Assembly: GCA_963737145.1 (NCBI GenBank)
Contig: CAVTRO010000007.1
Location: forward strand, 558,001 to 622,000
Direction of reading: 5' to 3'
Source: AP-15 sp963737145
GTDB lineage: Bacteria; Pseudomonadota; Alphaproteobacteria; ATCC43930; CGMCC-115725
DNA: 64,000 bases
A program made the translations under genes and the position numbers. Of the stretch, positions 52,660 through 61,353 are shown piece by piece. How positions within the stretch are numbered: position 1 is the first letter of the stretch; each line of letters opens with the position of its first letter. The notes beneath the pieces were generated by a model. The model made no database searches. It was given only the letters and a program-made list of their open reading frames with translations, and was not told the DNA's origin.

Positions 52660-53985
52660 ATGTCTCGTCCCCGAGCCCTTAAAAACATCCGAGTTGTGGA
52701 CTTCAGCTGGGTACGTGCCGGGCCATGGGCTACGCGCTGGCTCGGGGCTTTTGGCGCCGAGATCATCAAAATCGAGTGGCCGGAGAATGAGCGCGGTAGG
52801 CTACCGAGCACCACAACCCCGCAGAACCTCGAGGTCAATCTGAACACCTCGGGGAACTTCAATGATACGAACGTCAATAAGAAGAGCCTTACTCTGAACG
52901 TACGGACCGCAAAGGGCCTGCAGGTCGTGAAGCGGCTGATCGCCATCTCCGATGTCGTGATCGAGAATTTCAGCTCCCGGGTGCTGCAGAAGTGGGGCCT
53001 CGGCTATCAGGAGCTGCGCAAAATCAAACCGGATATCGTCTATGTGTCGATGTCAGGCTACGGCCATACCGGCCGGAAGCATCACTATACCTCATTCGGT
53101 CCCGTTGCGCAGGCAGCATCCGGTTTGACCTATCTCTCCGGTTTGCCCGACAAGCCGCCGGCTGGCTGGGGCTGGTCCTACATGGATGATACCGGCGGCG
53201 TGTACGGGGCAATGTGTGCGCTCACCGGGCTCTACCATCGTAACATGACCGGCAAGGGCCAGCACATAGACCTGTCCCAGATGGTGGCGAGCGTTCCCCT
53301 CAACGGCCCCGCGCTTCTCGACTTCACGGTGAACGGTCGCGGTTCGCGCCGGGCCGGCTATCCTCCGGGCAATCGTGCGCACTGGCCCGGTACGCCTCTG
53401 GTCAATAACTACCGCGGGCCAACCGTTGCGCCTCACAATGCTTATCGCACTCATCCTGGCGAATATAACGACTGGTGTGCGATCGTCTGTCACTCCGACG
53501 AGGAATGGCAGCGTCTGGTGCAGGTGATGGGCGCTCCGCCGTGGGCCACCTCGCCGAGATTTGCCACTGTCGCTGGACGGCTGCAGCACCAGGAGGAATT
53601 GGACGACAAGATCGAAGCGTGGAGCATGGACTTGGGGAAATACGAGGTGACGGAGCGCTGCCAATCCGCCGGTGTTCGCGCCCTTCCCGTACAAAGCGCA
53701 GAAGACCGGGTAGAGTATGACCCGCAACTGCGGCACCGGGAGATGTATCTGGCAATGGAGCATCCAGCGCTCGGACTGCACAAAGTGCAAAATGCCCCGT
53801 TCAAATTTTCGGAAACCCCCGCTTCAAATCACCTGCCGAGCCCCTTAATCGGGCAACACACTCGGCAGATTGTCGAAGGCTTATTGGGCTATAGCCACGA
53901 AGAGCTCCGTGCAGGGTTTGCCGACGGCACGTTCTGGCCAGCAAAACGGGCACGCTTTCCGTATATGGAAGAGATGCTCCAGTGA
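52660..53985 (+). CDS. CaiB/BaiF family (class III) CoA-transferase, first subunit
   Basis: The 441-residue protein starts with KNIRVVDFSWVRAGPWATRW, then GAEIIKIEWPENER and LNVRTAKGLQVVKRLIAISDVVIENF, the class III CoA-transferase core. TGKGQHIDLSQMVASV aligns with the region holding the catalytic Asp in formyl-CoA transferase; here the equivalent position appears to be Val (recalled alignment). AGGAG lies 8 nt before ATG 52660. Its stop overlaps the start of a second CoA-transferase (GTGA), so the two are made together and may form a heteromer like BbsEF or SmtAB. Confidence 0.87.
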   Translation: MSRPRALKNIRVVDFSWVRAGPWATRWLGAFGAEIIKIEWPENERGRLPSTTTPQNLEVNLNTSGNFNDTNVNKKSLTLNVRTAKGLQVVKRLIAISDVVIENFSSRVLQKWGLGYQELRKIKPDIVYVSMSGYGHTGRKHHYTSFGPVAQAASGLTYLSGLPDKPPAGWGWSYMDDTGGVYGAMCALTGLYHRNMTGKGQHIDLSQMVASVPLNGPALLDFTVNGRGSRRAGYPPGNRAHWPGTPLVNNYRGPTVAPHNAYRTHPGEYNDWCAIVCHSDEEWQRLVQVMGAPPWATSPRFATVAGRLQHQEELDDKIEAWSMDLGKYEVTERCQSAGVRALPVQSAEDRVEYDPQLRHREMYLAMEHPALGLHKVQNAPFKFSETPASNHLPSPLIGQHTRQIVEGLLGYSHEELRAGFADGTFWPAKRARFPYMEEMLQ

Positions 53986-55244
53986 GCGGCGCCCAATCTC
54001 TACCCGGCCCTCTGGCAGGCCTCAGAATCCTCGAGCTCGCGGATGAAACTGGCCAATTCTGCGGCAAGCTTCTCGGCGATCTCGGTGCCGATGTGGTCAA
54101 AATCGAACCGCCCGGTGGTGAGCGCAACCGCCGCGTTGGGCCGTTTCTCGATGACATCCCCCACCCGGAGCGCAGTCTATCTTTTTGGTACTACAATACG
54201 TCCAAGCGCGGCATCACACTCAATCTGGAAACTTCCGACGGCCGCCAGCTTTTCGGGCGACTGGCGGCGGCTTCGGACGTCATTCTGGAAAGCTTGCGGC
54301 CGGGCTTCTTGGCGTCCCTAGGACTTGATTACAAGTCTCTCCGCAAACAAAACTCCGGGCTGATCATGTGTGCGCTGACGCCGTTCGGCCAGACCGGTCC
54401 GTGGCGGGATTACCTGTCCAGCGATCTGCTCCACATGGCGGCCGGTGGCGAGATGGCCTCATCGGGGTACGACGAGGCAGACGTGCCGAATGCGCCGCCG
54501 ATTGCCCCCGGTGGCGGCAATGCCTGGCACACGGGATGTCATTTCGCTTACATAGCCATCCTGGGCGCGCTGGTATACCGAACGCTCGCGGGGCAAGGCC
54601 AGTATATAGACGCGTCGATCCACGAGGCTTGTGCGCTAACTACCGAAGCGGCGATCGCCAACTATGTCTACCGGGGAGAGGTGCTGCGGCGCCAGACGGG
54701 TCGACATCATGCCGCCCGTCCGACGCCCCGTACCCAGTTCCGCGCCAAGGACGGGGCATATGTCTGCGCTCTGGTGGCGGGTCGGCTTACCCCCAAATAC
54801 ATCGGCGAGTTGGCAGACCTGCTGGACACCAACGGCATGGCCGGCGATCTCAGGGATCCCAAATACCAGGACCCGGCGGTCATTGCCGCAAACACATCTC
54901 ATATCATCGATGATCTCGTCGCCGGCTTCATTGCCAGCCTGCCGGCAGAGGAGGTCTACCACGCTGCCCAGGAACGCGGCTTTACCTGGGGGGCGGTGCG
55001 CGCTCCGGAGGCGCTGCTTGACGACCCGCATCTGCATGACCGCGGCTTCTGGAAAAAGGTGGAGCACCCCGAGCTCGGCCGCAGCTTCATCTACCCGGGC
55101 GAGGCGGCGATCTATAATGGCTCTCCTTGGCGGATCTCCCGACGCGCGCCGCTGATCGGCGAGCACAATGCGGAAATTTTCTGCGACGAATTGGGTTTGT
55201 CTCGCGCGGAACTTTCGGTTCTGGCAGAAAATCGGGTGATCTAG
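53982..55244 (+). CDS. CaiB/BaiF family (class III) CoA-transferase, second subunit
   Basis: The 420-residue protein has LRILELADETGQFCGKLLGD, GADVVKIEPPGGERNRR and ITLNLETSDGRQLFGRLAAA, then CALTPFGQTGPWRDY. The GQGQYIDASIHEA segment has Glu at the position that is Asp in formyl-CoA transferase and Val in its partner. It starts at GTG 53982 inside the stop of the first subunit. The pair is followed by an M19 dipeptidase 64 bp downstream. Substrate acid unknown. Confidence 0.87.
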   Translation: MSGAQSLPGPLAGLRILELADETGQFCGKLLGDLGADVVKIEPPGGERNRRVGPFLDDIPHPERSLSFWYYNTSKRGITLNLETSDGRQLFGRLAAASDVILESLRPGFLASLGLDYKSLRKQNSGLIMCALTPFGQTGPWRDYLSSDLLHMAAGGEMASSGYDEADVPNAPPIAPGGGNAWHTGCHFAYIAILGALVYRTLAGQGQYIDASIHEACALTTEAAIANYVYRGEVLRRQTGRHHAARPTPRTQFRAKDGAYVCALVAGRLTPKYIGELADLLDTNGMAGDLRDPKYQDPAVIAANTSHIIDDLVAGFIASLPAEEVYHAAQERGFTWGAVRAPEALLDDPHLHDRGFWKKVEHPELGRSFIYPGEAAIYNGSPWRISRRAPLIGEHNAEIFCDELGLSRAELSVLAENRVI

Positions 55245-55308
55245 GCCCTCGTCTGAGTAAGACACTCCGGTTTTGACATTAGCGCCGGCATATTCTCGGG
55301 AGGACGAG

Positions 55309-56427
55309 ATGGATTGCTGCGGTCACGGCTATACCCACACGCCGCGAACCTGGATCGGGAGCATGCCGCTGAGTTCGGTCGGCGCGATGCTCGCCGGCGC
55401 TGTTGGACCGCGTGGTTCGACCGCCGCTGCCCAGACGGCCGAGAGCGCCTCTGCCGCGCTCGATGTCCTGCGGAAATCCATCTCCGTCGACGTCCATACG
55501 CATGGCGGTATGACCGGGATCACGTCGAAGGCGCCTCCGAACGATGACCTCGCGACCGCCATGCGGACGGGGTCGCTTGCGGTCGCATGCCTGGCCGACG
55601 TGCCCGACTGCCCGGTGCTCGGCAGAAATACCGAAGGTGTTCTGGGTGCGGTGCGCACCCCCAAGCCGGGCCAGCTCTATAAGCACCATCTTGAGCGCCT
55701 CGCTTGGATGGATGAGATGGTCGCCCACCACGGTCTGCGCCGCGCTCTTTCCGCGGCCAATCTCGAAGCTGCCCATAAAGCGGGACGGCCCGCGATCATC
55801 GCCGACGTGGAAGGACTCGACTTTCTTGAGACAAAGCTCGAACGGCTCGAAGAAGCGCACCAACGCGGGATCAGGCACCTACAGCTCGTGCACTACACGC
55901 CTAACGAGATTGGCGATTTCCAGACCGGGGCCATTATTCATCAGGGGCTCACCTCGTTTGGCGCTGAGGTGATCCGCGCCTGTCACCGGCTCGGTTTCGT
56001 CTGTGACGTAGCGCATGCAACCGAGGACATGGTGAAGCAGGCGGTTACAATCGCTACGAAACCCTTGCTGCTCTCGCACACCGCTCTCTCCGGATCGCAG
56101 GCGATGGGCCCAACCCCGTTGAGCGGCAGGCAGATCAGCCCCGACCATGCGCGTGCGATCGCCGAGACCGGCGGCTCAATTGGGATCTGGCATTTCTTCC
56201 CGAGCCTCGACAAATACGTCGACGGTCTGAAGGAGATGGCCGAGATAGTCGGCGTCGATCACGTCAGCATCGGCACCGACCAGCATGTCACGCCGGGAAG
56301 TGTGCCCGACTACACCCAGTGGGTGCACCTCGTCACGGCGATGCTGCGCGGCGGGTTCATGCCCGAGGAAGCCGGAAAGATTGCCGGCGGCAATTATGTG
56401 CGCATCTTTCGCGCTGCGGTCGGCTGA
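55309..56427 (+). CDS. Membrane dipeptidase-like amidohydrolase (peptidase M19)
   Basis: The 372-residue protein begins at ATG 55309, with GGGAGG 5-6 nt upstream. Its N-terminal ~50 residues contain a weak hydrophobic stretch (SVGAMLAGAVG) that may be a Tat/Sec-like leader. Metal ligands are visible as VDVHTHGGM (HxH), IADVEGLD (Glu), LLLSHTAL and SIGTDQHVT. This fits the renal-dipeptidase family, which cleaves dipeptides with D-residues or related amides. It lies downstream of the CoA-transferase pair on the same strand, so it may share their transcript. Confidence 0.85.
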   Translation: MDCCGHGYTHTPRTWIGSMPLSSVGAMLAGAVGPRGSTAAAQTAESASAALDVLRKSISVDVHTHGGMTGITSKAPPNDDLATAMRTGSLAVACLADVPDCPVLGRNTEGVLGAVRTPKPGQLYKHHLERLAWMDEMVAHHGLRRALSAANLEAAHKAGRPAIIADVEGLDFLETKLERLEEAHQRGIRHLQLVHYTPNEIGDFQTGAIIHQGLTSFGAEVIRACHRLGFVCDVAHATEDMVKQAVTIATKPLLLSHTALSGSQAMGPTPLSGRQISPDHARAIAETGGSIGIWHFFPSLDKYVDGLKEMAEIVGVDHVSIGTDQHVTPGSVPDYTQWVHLVTAMLRGGFMPEEAGKIAGGNYVRIFRAAVG

Positions 56428-56569
56428 GCCTTCACAACATCGCGTTTCGTGGGTGCGGCAGAACAAACAGCTGCAGGCGCAGTCGCGTGTCCGCGGGCGC
56501 GCGAGAGGCGCAGCCCGAGGCGAAGGGTGCCGCAGCGGCCGCCGCCCCCATCTTCGCCCATCTGTTCGC
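56428..56569. other. Short convergent gap
   Basis: 142 bp between the dipeptidase and the reversed CoA-transferase gene. No feature seen. Confidence 0.3.
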
Positions 56570-57806
56570 TCACACGCCCTCTCCGATCCGCGCGGCGATC
56601 ACCCCGGCTTTCGCAAGGCCGGCGATCTCGGCGGTGGTGAAGCCGGCTTCGGCCAGCACCTCGGCGTTGTGTTCGCCCATGCGCGGCGGCTGGCGCCGTA
56701 GCCCGGGGCGGTGGCGGTCGGTGCCGAACTCGACCGGCAGGGCCGGCAGACCGGCGATCTTGCCGCTCGCCGCCGCCAAAGCGAGAGATGAACACATCGA
56801 CCAGCCCGCCGGTCGCCAGCAGATGCGGGTCGGTGAACAGATCGCCCGGCTGGCCCACCGGCGCCCAGGAGACGTTGGCGCGCTCGCAGCGGCGCGCGAC
56901 CTCGTCCTGCGGCAGCGTCGCCGAGCACCTCCTGCAAGGCCGGGATCAGCCAGGCCCGCTCCGCCAGCCGCATGACATTGGTCGCGAGGCGCGGGTCGGC
57001 GGCCAGCTCCTGCAGGCCGAATTCCTCGACAAAGCGCGCCCATTGCTGGTCGCTGGTGACGCCGATGAACAGCTGGCCGTCGCCGGCGGTCTGGAACACC
57101 TCGTAGATCGCCCAGGCGCCGCGGCGCGCCGGCATCGGCCGCGCCTCGAGCCCGGTCGCGGTCATGCCGGCCATGTGCGTGCTCATCAGGAACGCGGCGC
57201 TTTCGAACAGGGCGCTGCCGACCCGCTGGCCCTTGCCGGTGATCTCGCGCTCGCGCAGCGCCGCCTGCGCCGCGACGACGCCGAACACCGCGCCCATGAT
57301 GTCGATCACCGAGGCGCCGGCGCGCAGCGGCTGGCCCGGCGGCCCGGTCATGAAGGCGAGGCCGGTCTGGAACTGCACGACCTCGTCGAGCGCCGGCCGA
57401 TGCTCGTAAGGGCCGGCGAGATAGCCTTTCAGCGCCAGATAGACCAGGCGCGGGTTGATGCGGCGCGAGCTGCTCATAGCCGCAGCCGAGCCGCTCCATC
57501 GTGCCGGGGCCGAAATTCTCCAGCACCACATCGGCGGTCGGCGACCAGGCGGTGGATCACCGCCTGGCCCTCGGCCGCTTCAGGTCGACCGCGAGGCTGC
57601 GCTTGTTGCGGTTGAAGGCGGCGAAAAACCCGGCGCCAAAACCGCCGAGCCCGCGCGTGTGGTCGCCCTTCGGCGCCGGCTCGACCTTGATGACGTCGGC
57701 GCCGAGTTCGGCGAAGACCAGCCCGGCGGTCGGTCCCATCACGGTGTGGCTGAACTCCAGAACCTTCAGTCCGGCGAGCGGCGTAGCCAGCGGCGATTTG
57801 GGACAT
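56570..57806 (-). pseudogene. CaiB/BaiF CoA-transferase with multiple frameshifts
   Basis: Reassembled across frames, the protein starts MSQIAAG, then PLAGLKVLEFSHTVMGPTAG and ELGADVIKVEPAPKGDHTRG. It shifts to DVVLENFGPGTMERLG, again to INPRLVYLALKGYLAGPYEH with a long open stretch (TGKGQRVGSALFESAAFLMS), again to WAPVGQPGDLFTDPHLLATG, and finally to GLPALPVEFG and GEHNAEVLAEAG. At least four single-base shifts occur, yet the amino-acid sequence within each piece is fully family-like. Its start overlaps the stop of the upstream lyase (TGATG). Either a dense run of sequencing errors or a very recent pseudogene. Confidence 0.75.
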
Positions 57807-58771
57807 CAGGCCGCGGCCGCGGCGGCGGAACGCGTCGAGGCTGCCGGCGTGGATCAGTTCGCCCGGCAACTGGTGGCCGACGATCTCCTCGCGCCATGCG
57901 GCCGACCTCGATCAGCGCGTCGAGATCGACGCCGGTATCGATGCCCATCTCCTCGCACAGCAGCACCAGTTCCTCGGTGCAGATGTTGCCGGCCGCCTTT
58001 GGCTGCCCGGCGAACGGGCAGCCGCCGAGGCCGCCGACCGTCGAGTCGAATTGCGTCACGCCCATCTTCAGCGCGGCATGCGCGTTGGCGACCGCGAGAC
58101 CGCGGGTGTCGTGCAGGTGCAGCGAGATCGGCATGTCGGGCCAGCGGCCGCGCACTTCGCCGAACACGCGCTCGATCCGCATCGGCGTCGCCCAGCCCAT
58201 CGTATCGGCGAGCGAGAAATATTTGATCTCGGCGCCGGCCTCCTCGGCGATCGCGAGCCCGTCTTCCAGGGTCGAGACGACCTGCGCCGGCGCGATATCG
58301 CCCTGGTAGTTGCAGCCGAACGCCGCCATCACGCCGATGCGCGGCACCGTCACGCCGTTTTGCGAGGTGCAGTGCGGTCTGCTTCTTCATCGCCTCGACA
58401 TTTTCGGCGTGGCTGCGGTGCAGGTTCTTCTGGGTGAAGCCCTCCGAGGCGGTCAGCGAGATCGAGCCGGTGATCGTCAGCTTGTTGCGGAAGACGAGCG
58501 CCCGGTTCAGCCCGTTGGCGTTGAACCACAGCGCGGTGTAGTGGACGCCTTCCTTCGGGCGTGAACCCGGCGACGACATCCTCGGCATCGGCCCAGCCCG
58601 GTACGATGCGCGGGCTGACGAACGAGCGGCCTGGATGTGGTGCAACCCGGTCTCGGCGAGCGCTTCGATCAGCTTGATTTTGTCGGCGGTGCTGATCGGG
58701 CCGGGCTCGATCTGGAACCCCTCGCGCGGGCCTTCCTCGTGGATCTCCACATGTGTCGGCAGATCGGTCAT
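57806..58771 (-). pseudogene. Hydroxymethylglutaryl-CoA lyase-like protein with multiple frameshifts
   Basis: The start is MTDLPTHVEIHEEGPREGFQ (58771), with GAGGA 8-9 nt upstream. After GLHHIQA the frame shifts to SFVSPRIVPGWADAEDVV, then to KEGVHYTALWFNANGLNRAL, and again to VPRIGVMAAFGCNYQGDIAP. The open part has FSLADTMGWATP, SLHLHDTRGLAVANA and DSTVGGLGGCPFA, the HMG-CoA lyase signature with metal His pair and catalytic Cys. The enzyme splits HMG-CoA or a related hydroxyacyl-CoA. Coupling to a CoA-transferase suggests activation then cleavage of a branched or dicarboxylic acid. Confidence 0.78.
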
Positions 58772-59331
58772 GGTCTTGTTCCTCTGTGAGGCCGGATCAG
58801 CTCCGGCACCTCATCATATTAGCTCCTCAGCCGATAAAAACGCGACGCGCTGGCCGGGGAAAAAGATCTGCTCTTTCCGAGGCACCGCTGCGAGCCTGTC
58901 GAAGGTGTTGAGCAACATAGGACACCTGCGCGCGTCGCGACTGTAAGGGCTATCGGACCGGTGGTTGCGCATGGAGGAGGGGCTAGTCAACGGGCGCGCG
59001 CCACCCAAGTGGGCAACCTGCTCGGCGTGCTCGGGGGTGCCTGTAGGCACCGAGGCCTTTCCAAATCGTTGTCCGAGAGCCTAGCTCGGCTGCCCTCTAC
59101 TTGCCGTGGGTACCTGCTCTGCTCGTGTCTTGGCGGCGGCCCCAAAGCTGATTAGCCAGGCAAGCGGGCAGGTCTCGGTCGAGAAGGCGCGTAAAGAGCT
59201 GAGCAGAAGCGTTTGAAGGTTCGCCTGCACTTCAAAGACCGTCGATAGGTTTATATTCGTCGAGTGGCCGTTACCGCTTCGGTAACGCGACTTTCGCCGA
59301 GAGGCGACGCATTGGGCGAGATGCGCCGATT
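58772..59331. other. Gene-poor stretch
   Basis: 560 bp upstream of the lyase and downstream of a truncated SDR. No supported gene. It should carry the promoter of the lyase/CoA-transferase operon. Confidence 0.3.
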
Positions 59332-60032
59332 TCAGACGAACGATGCCTCATCAGAGGCGAGGAACAGCACGCCATAAGCAACTTCGCTCGGCTCACCGAG
59401 GCGGCGGAGTGGAGTGAGCGCAACCTTGTCGGCACGCTCATTGGCATTGGTCGCATTCAGCATTGGCGGCATATAGCCAGGATGCACCGAATTGACGCGA
59501 ATGCCCAGGGGGCCATAGCGTACCGCCGCCGATTTCGTTAGACCCGCACTGCGCCTTTCGAGGCGCTATAGGCGGGATGGCCGCTGGCGCCCCCGACAAA
59601 GCCCATGATCGAGCTGATGTTGACGATCGAACCGCCGCCGGTCTTCGCCATCTGCTCGGCGGCGAGCTTGGTCCCGAGGAAGACGCTGGTTTGGTTGACC
59701 GCGATGATCCGGTGCCAGCCTTCCAGCCCATCGGGATCGCCGAACGAGCTGCCGGAAATCCCGGCGTTATTCACTAGAATGTCGAGCCGGCCATAGCGCG
59801 CCACGGTCTTCTCGATTAATGCGACCCATGCGGGCTCGCTGGTGACGTCGATTGTAGCCGCGATGGCTTCTCCGCCAGCTGCGCGAATGTCGGCTGCTAC
59901 GGCCTCGGCCTGCTCGCCCAATACGTCGGCAACAACGACCTTGGCGCCTTCCTGGGCGAAGAGCCACGCCTCCGCCTCACCCGTGCCGTGCGCAGCGTCT
60001 GTGACGATCGCGACTTTGTCCTCGAGGCGCAT
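59332..60032 (-). pseudogene. SDR family oxidoreductase, frameshifted and C-terminally cut
   Basis: From ATG 60032 (GAGGAG just upstream) the protein reads MRLEDKVAIVTDAAHGTGEA, then NNAGISGSSFG, IVNISSIMG and YSASKGAVR, the SDR cofactor and catalytic motifs. The first motif is TDAAHGTGEA where TGAxxGIG is usual. Near 59540 a one-base change shifts the frame to LTKSAAVRYGPLGIRVNSVH and PGYMPPML. Translation ends at ASDEASFV, just before the expected TGAELVVDGG tail, so the last ~15 residues are lost. Probably non-functional unless both defects are sequence errors. Confidence 0.75.
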
Positions 60033-60123
60033 AGTCTCCTCCTCGTTAAGTTTAAGACGGCTGCGGGCTCTGGCGCCCTTATGCTGACGGCAAACCGAAG
60101 CAACCACGAGAAGGAACGTTTCG

Positions 60124-61077
60124 ATGATCGTCGGAAGCGGAAAGTTCAGGCACCGGGTCAATGCCGACTGGGCGAAATTGCCAGCAGGCTGGTCCTTCAA
60201 GGAGGTCGGGGGTGTCGGCGTCGACACGAACTACAACGTCTATGTGTTCAATCGAGGCGAGCACCCGATGATGGTGTTCGACCGCGAGGGCAATTTCCTG
60301 CGGTCATGGGGAGAGGGCCAGTACCCGCGGGCGCACGGCGTCCACATGGCGCCGGATGACACGATGTTCCTCACCGACGATGGCGGGCATTTCGTGCGCA
60401 AGGTCACGCTCGACGGCAAGGTGCTGCTGGAACTCGGCGTGCCGGGCAAGCCGGCGCCCTACATGAGCGGGGAGCCGTTCCATCGCTGCGCCCACACCGC
60501 GCTGTCGCCGCAAGGCCACATCTACGTCTCGGACGGCTACGGCAATTCCCGCGTCCACAAATACACGCCGGACGGAAAGCTGTTAATGTCGTGGGGTGAG
60601 CCCGGCACCTGTGAAGGCGAGTTCAACATCGTCCACAACATCTGCTGTGACGCCGATGGTTGGGTCTATGTCGCCGACCGTGAGAACCACCGGGTGCAGG
60701 TCTTCGACGGCAACGGCAAGTTTGAGACCCAATGGCAGAACTTGCACCGCCCGTGTGGCCTCTGCATGCCCTATGGCCATCAGCCGATTTTCTACGTCGG
60801 CGAGGTCGGTCCTGCCGCTGCCGTAAGCCGAGACATCCCCAACCTTGGGCCGCGGGTTAGCATCGTCGACCACCAGGGCAAGCTGATTGGTCGTTTTGGC
60901 GACACGCCGGCGGGGACCGAGCTTGGCAAATTCTTAGCGCCGCATGGTCTAGCGGTGGATTCTCACGGCGATGTTTATGTCGGCGAGGTTTCCTGGACCG
61001 CATGGCCGCAAATCTATCCAGGTCGGCCGCACCCGTCCAACCTCCGCTCGCTGCAGAAGTTCGAAAAGGTCGAGTGA
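60124..61077 (+). CDS. NHL-repeat beta-propeller protein (alpha-amidating-lyase-like)
   Basis: The 317-residue protein has about six NHL-type blades: VGVDTNYNVYVFNRGEHPMM, HGVHMAPDDTMFLTDDGGHF, ALSPQGHIYVSDGYGNSRVH, CCDADGWVYVADRENHRVQV and LAVDSHGDVYVGEV. The repeated (V/D)xxGxxYVxDxxxxR pattern matches the propeller of peptidyl-alpha-hydroxyglycine alpha-amidating lyase, widespread in soil bacteria. No signal peptide is seen, so it is likely cytoplasmic. AAGGAA lies upstream of the ATG. The reaction is unknown; it may be a lyase or binding protein in the surrounding catabolic set. Confidence 0.85.
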   Translation: MIVGSGKFRHRVNADWAKLPAGWSFKEVGGVGVDTNYNVYVFNRGEHPMMVFDREGNFLRSWGEGQYPRAHGVHMAPDDTMFLTDDGGHFVRKVTLDGKVLLELGVPGKPAPYMSGEPFHRCAHTALSPQGHIYVSDGYGNSRVHKYTPDGKLLMSWGEPGTCEGEFNIVHNICCDADGWVYVADRENHRVQVFDGNGKFETQWQNLHRPCGLCMPYGHQPIFYVGEVGPAAAVSRDIPNLGPRVSIVDHQGKLIGRFGDTPAGTELGKFLAPHGLAVDSHGDVYVGEVSWTAWPQIYPGRPHPSNLRSLQKFEKVE

Positions 61078-61353
61078 TCCTTTCCACGTGACAGTGGGCG
61101 TTTTTCTGTCCAATGTTCGCCAGTCAGATGCCGACCACCCGCGTGGTCGGCTCTCTGCGGGAGATTCCTACCCGCCAGTATCAGGCAGCGGCGCAAAAAA
61201 CCTGCAAGGGTGTTGTCCTGCGGGGCTTGGTTGTAGGTTTGACGCTGTTTGTGCCTTCTCGTCGGCACCCAGAAGACTGCCCTTCACGGCTTTGCTGACG
61301 GCTGTCCCGCGAATTGATCGCCCCATCCTCATTGAAACGACCGGTCGTAAGCA
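61078..61353. other. Intergenic sequence left of the IS256-type element
   Basis: 276 bp without a supported gene. The last 8 bases before the IS (CGTAAGCA) do not match the 8 bases after its right end. Confidence 0.3.

Noticed and set aside
56788..57615. 275-codon plus-strand ORF opposite the CoA-transferase
   Set aside because: Low-complexity antisense reading; the opposite strand carries unmistakable CoA-transferase peptides across frames.
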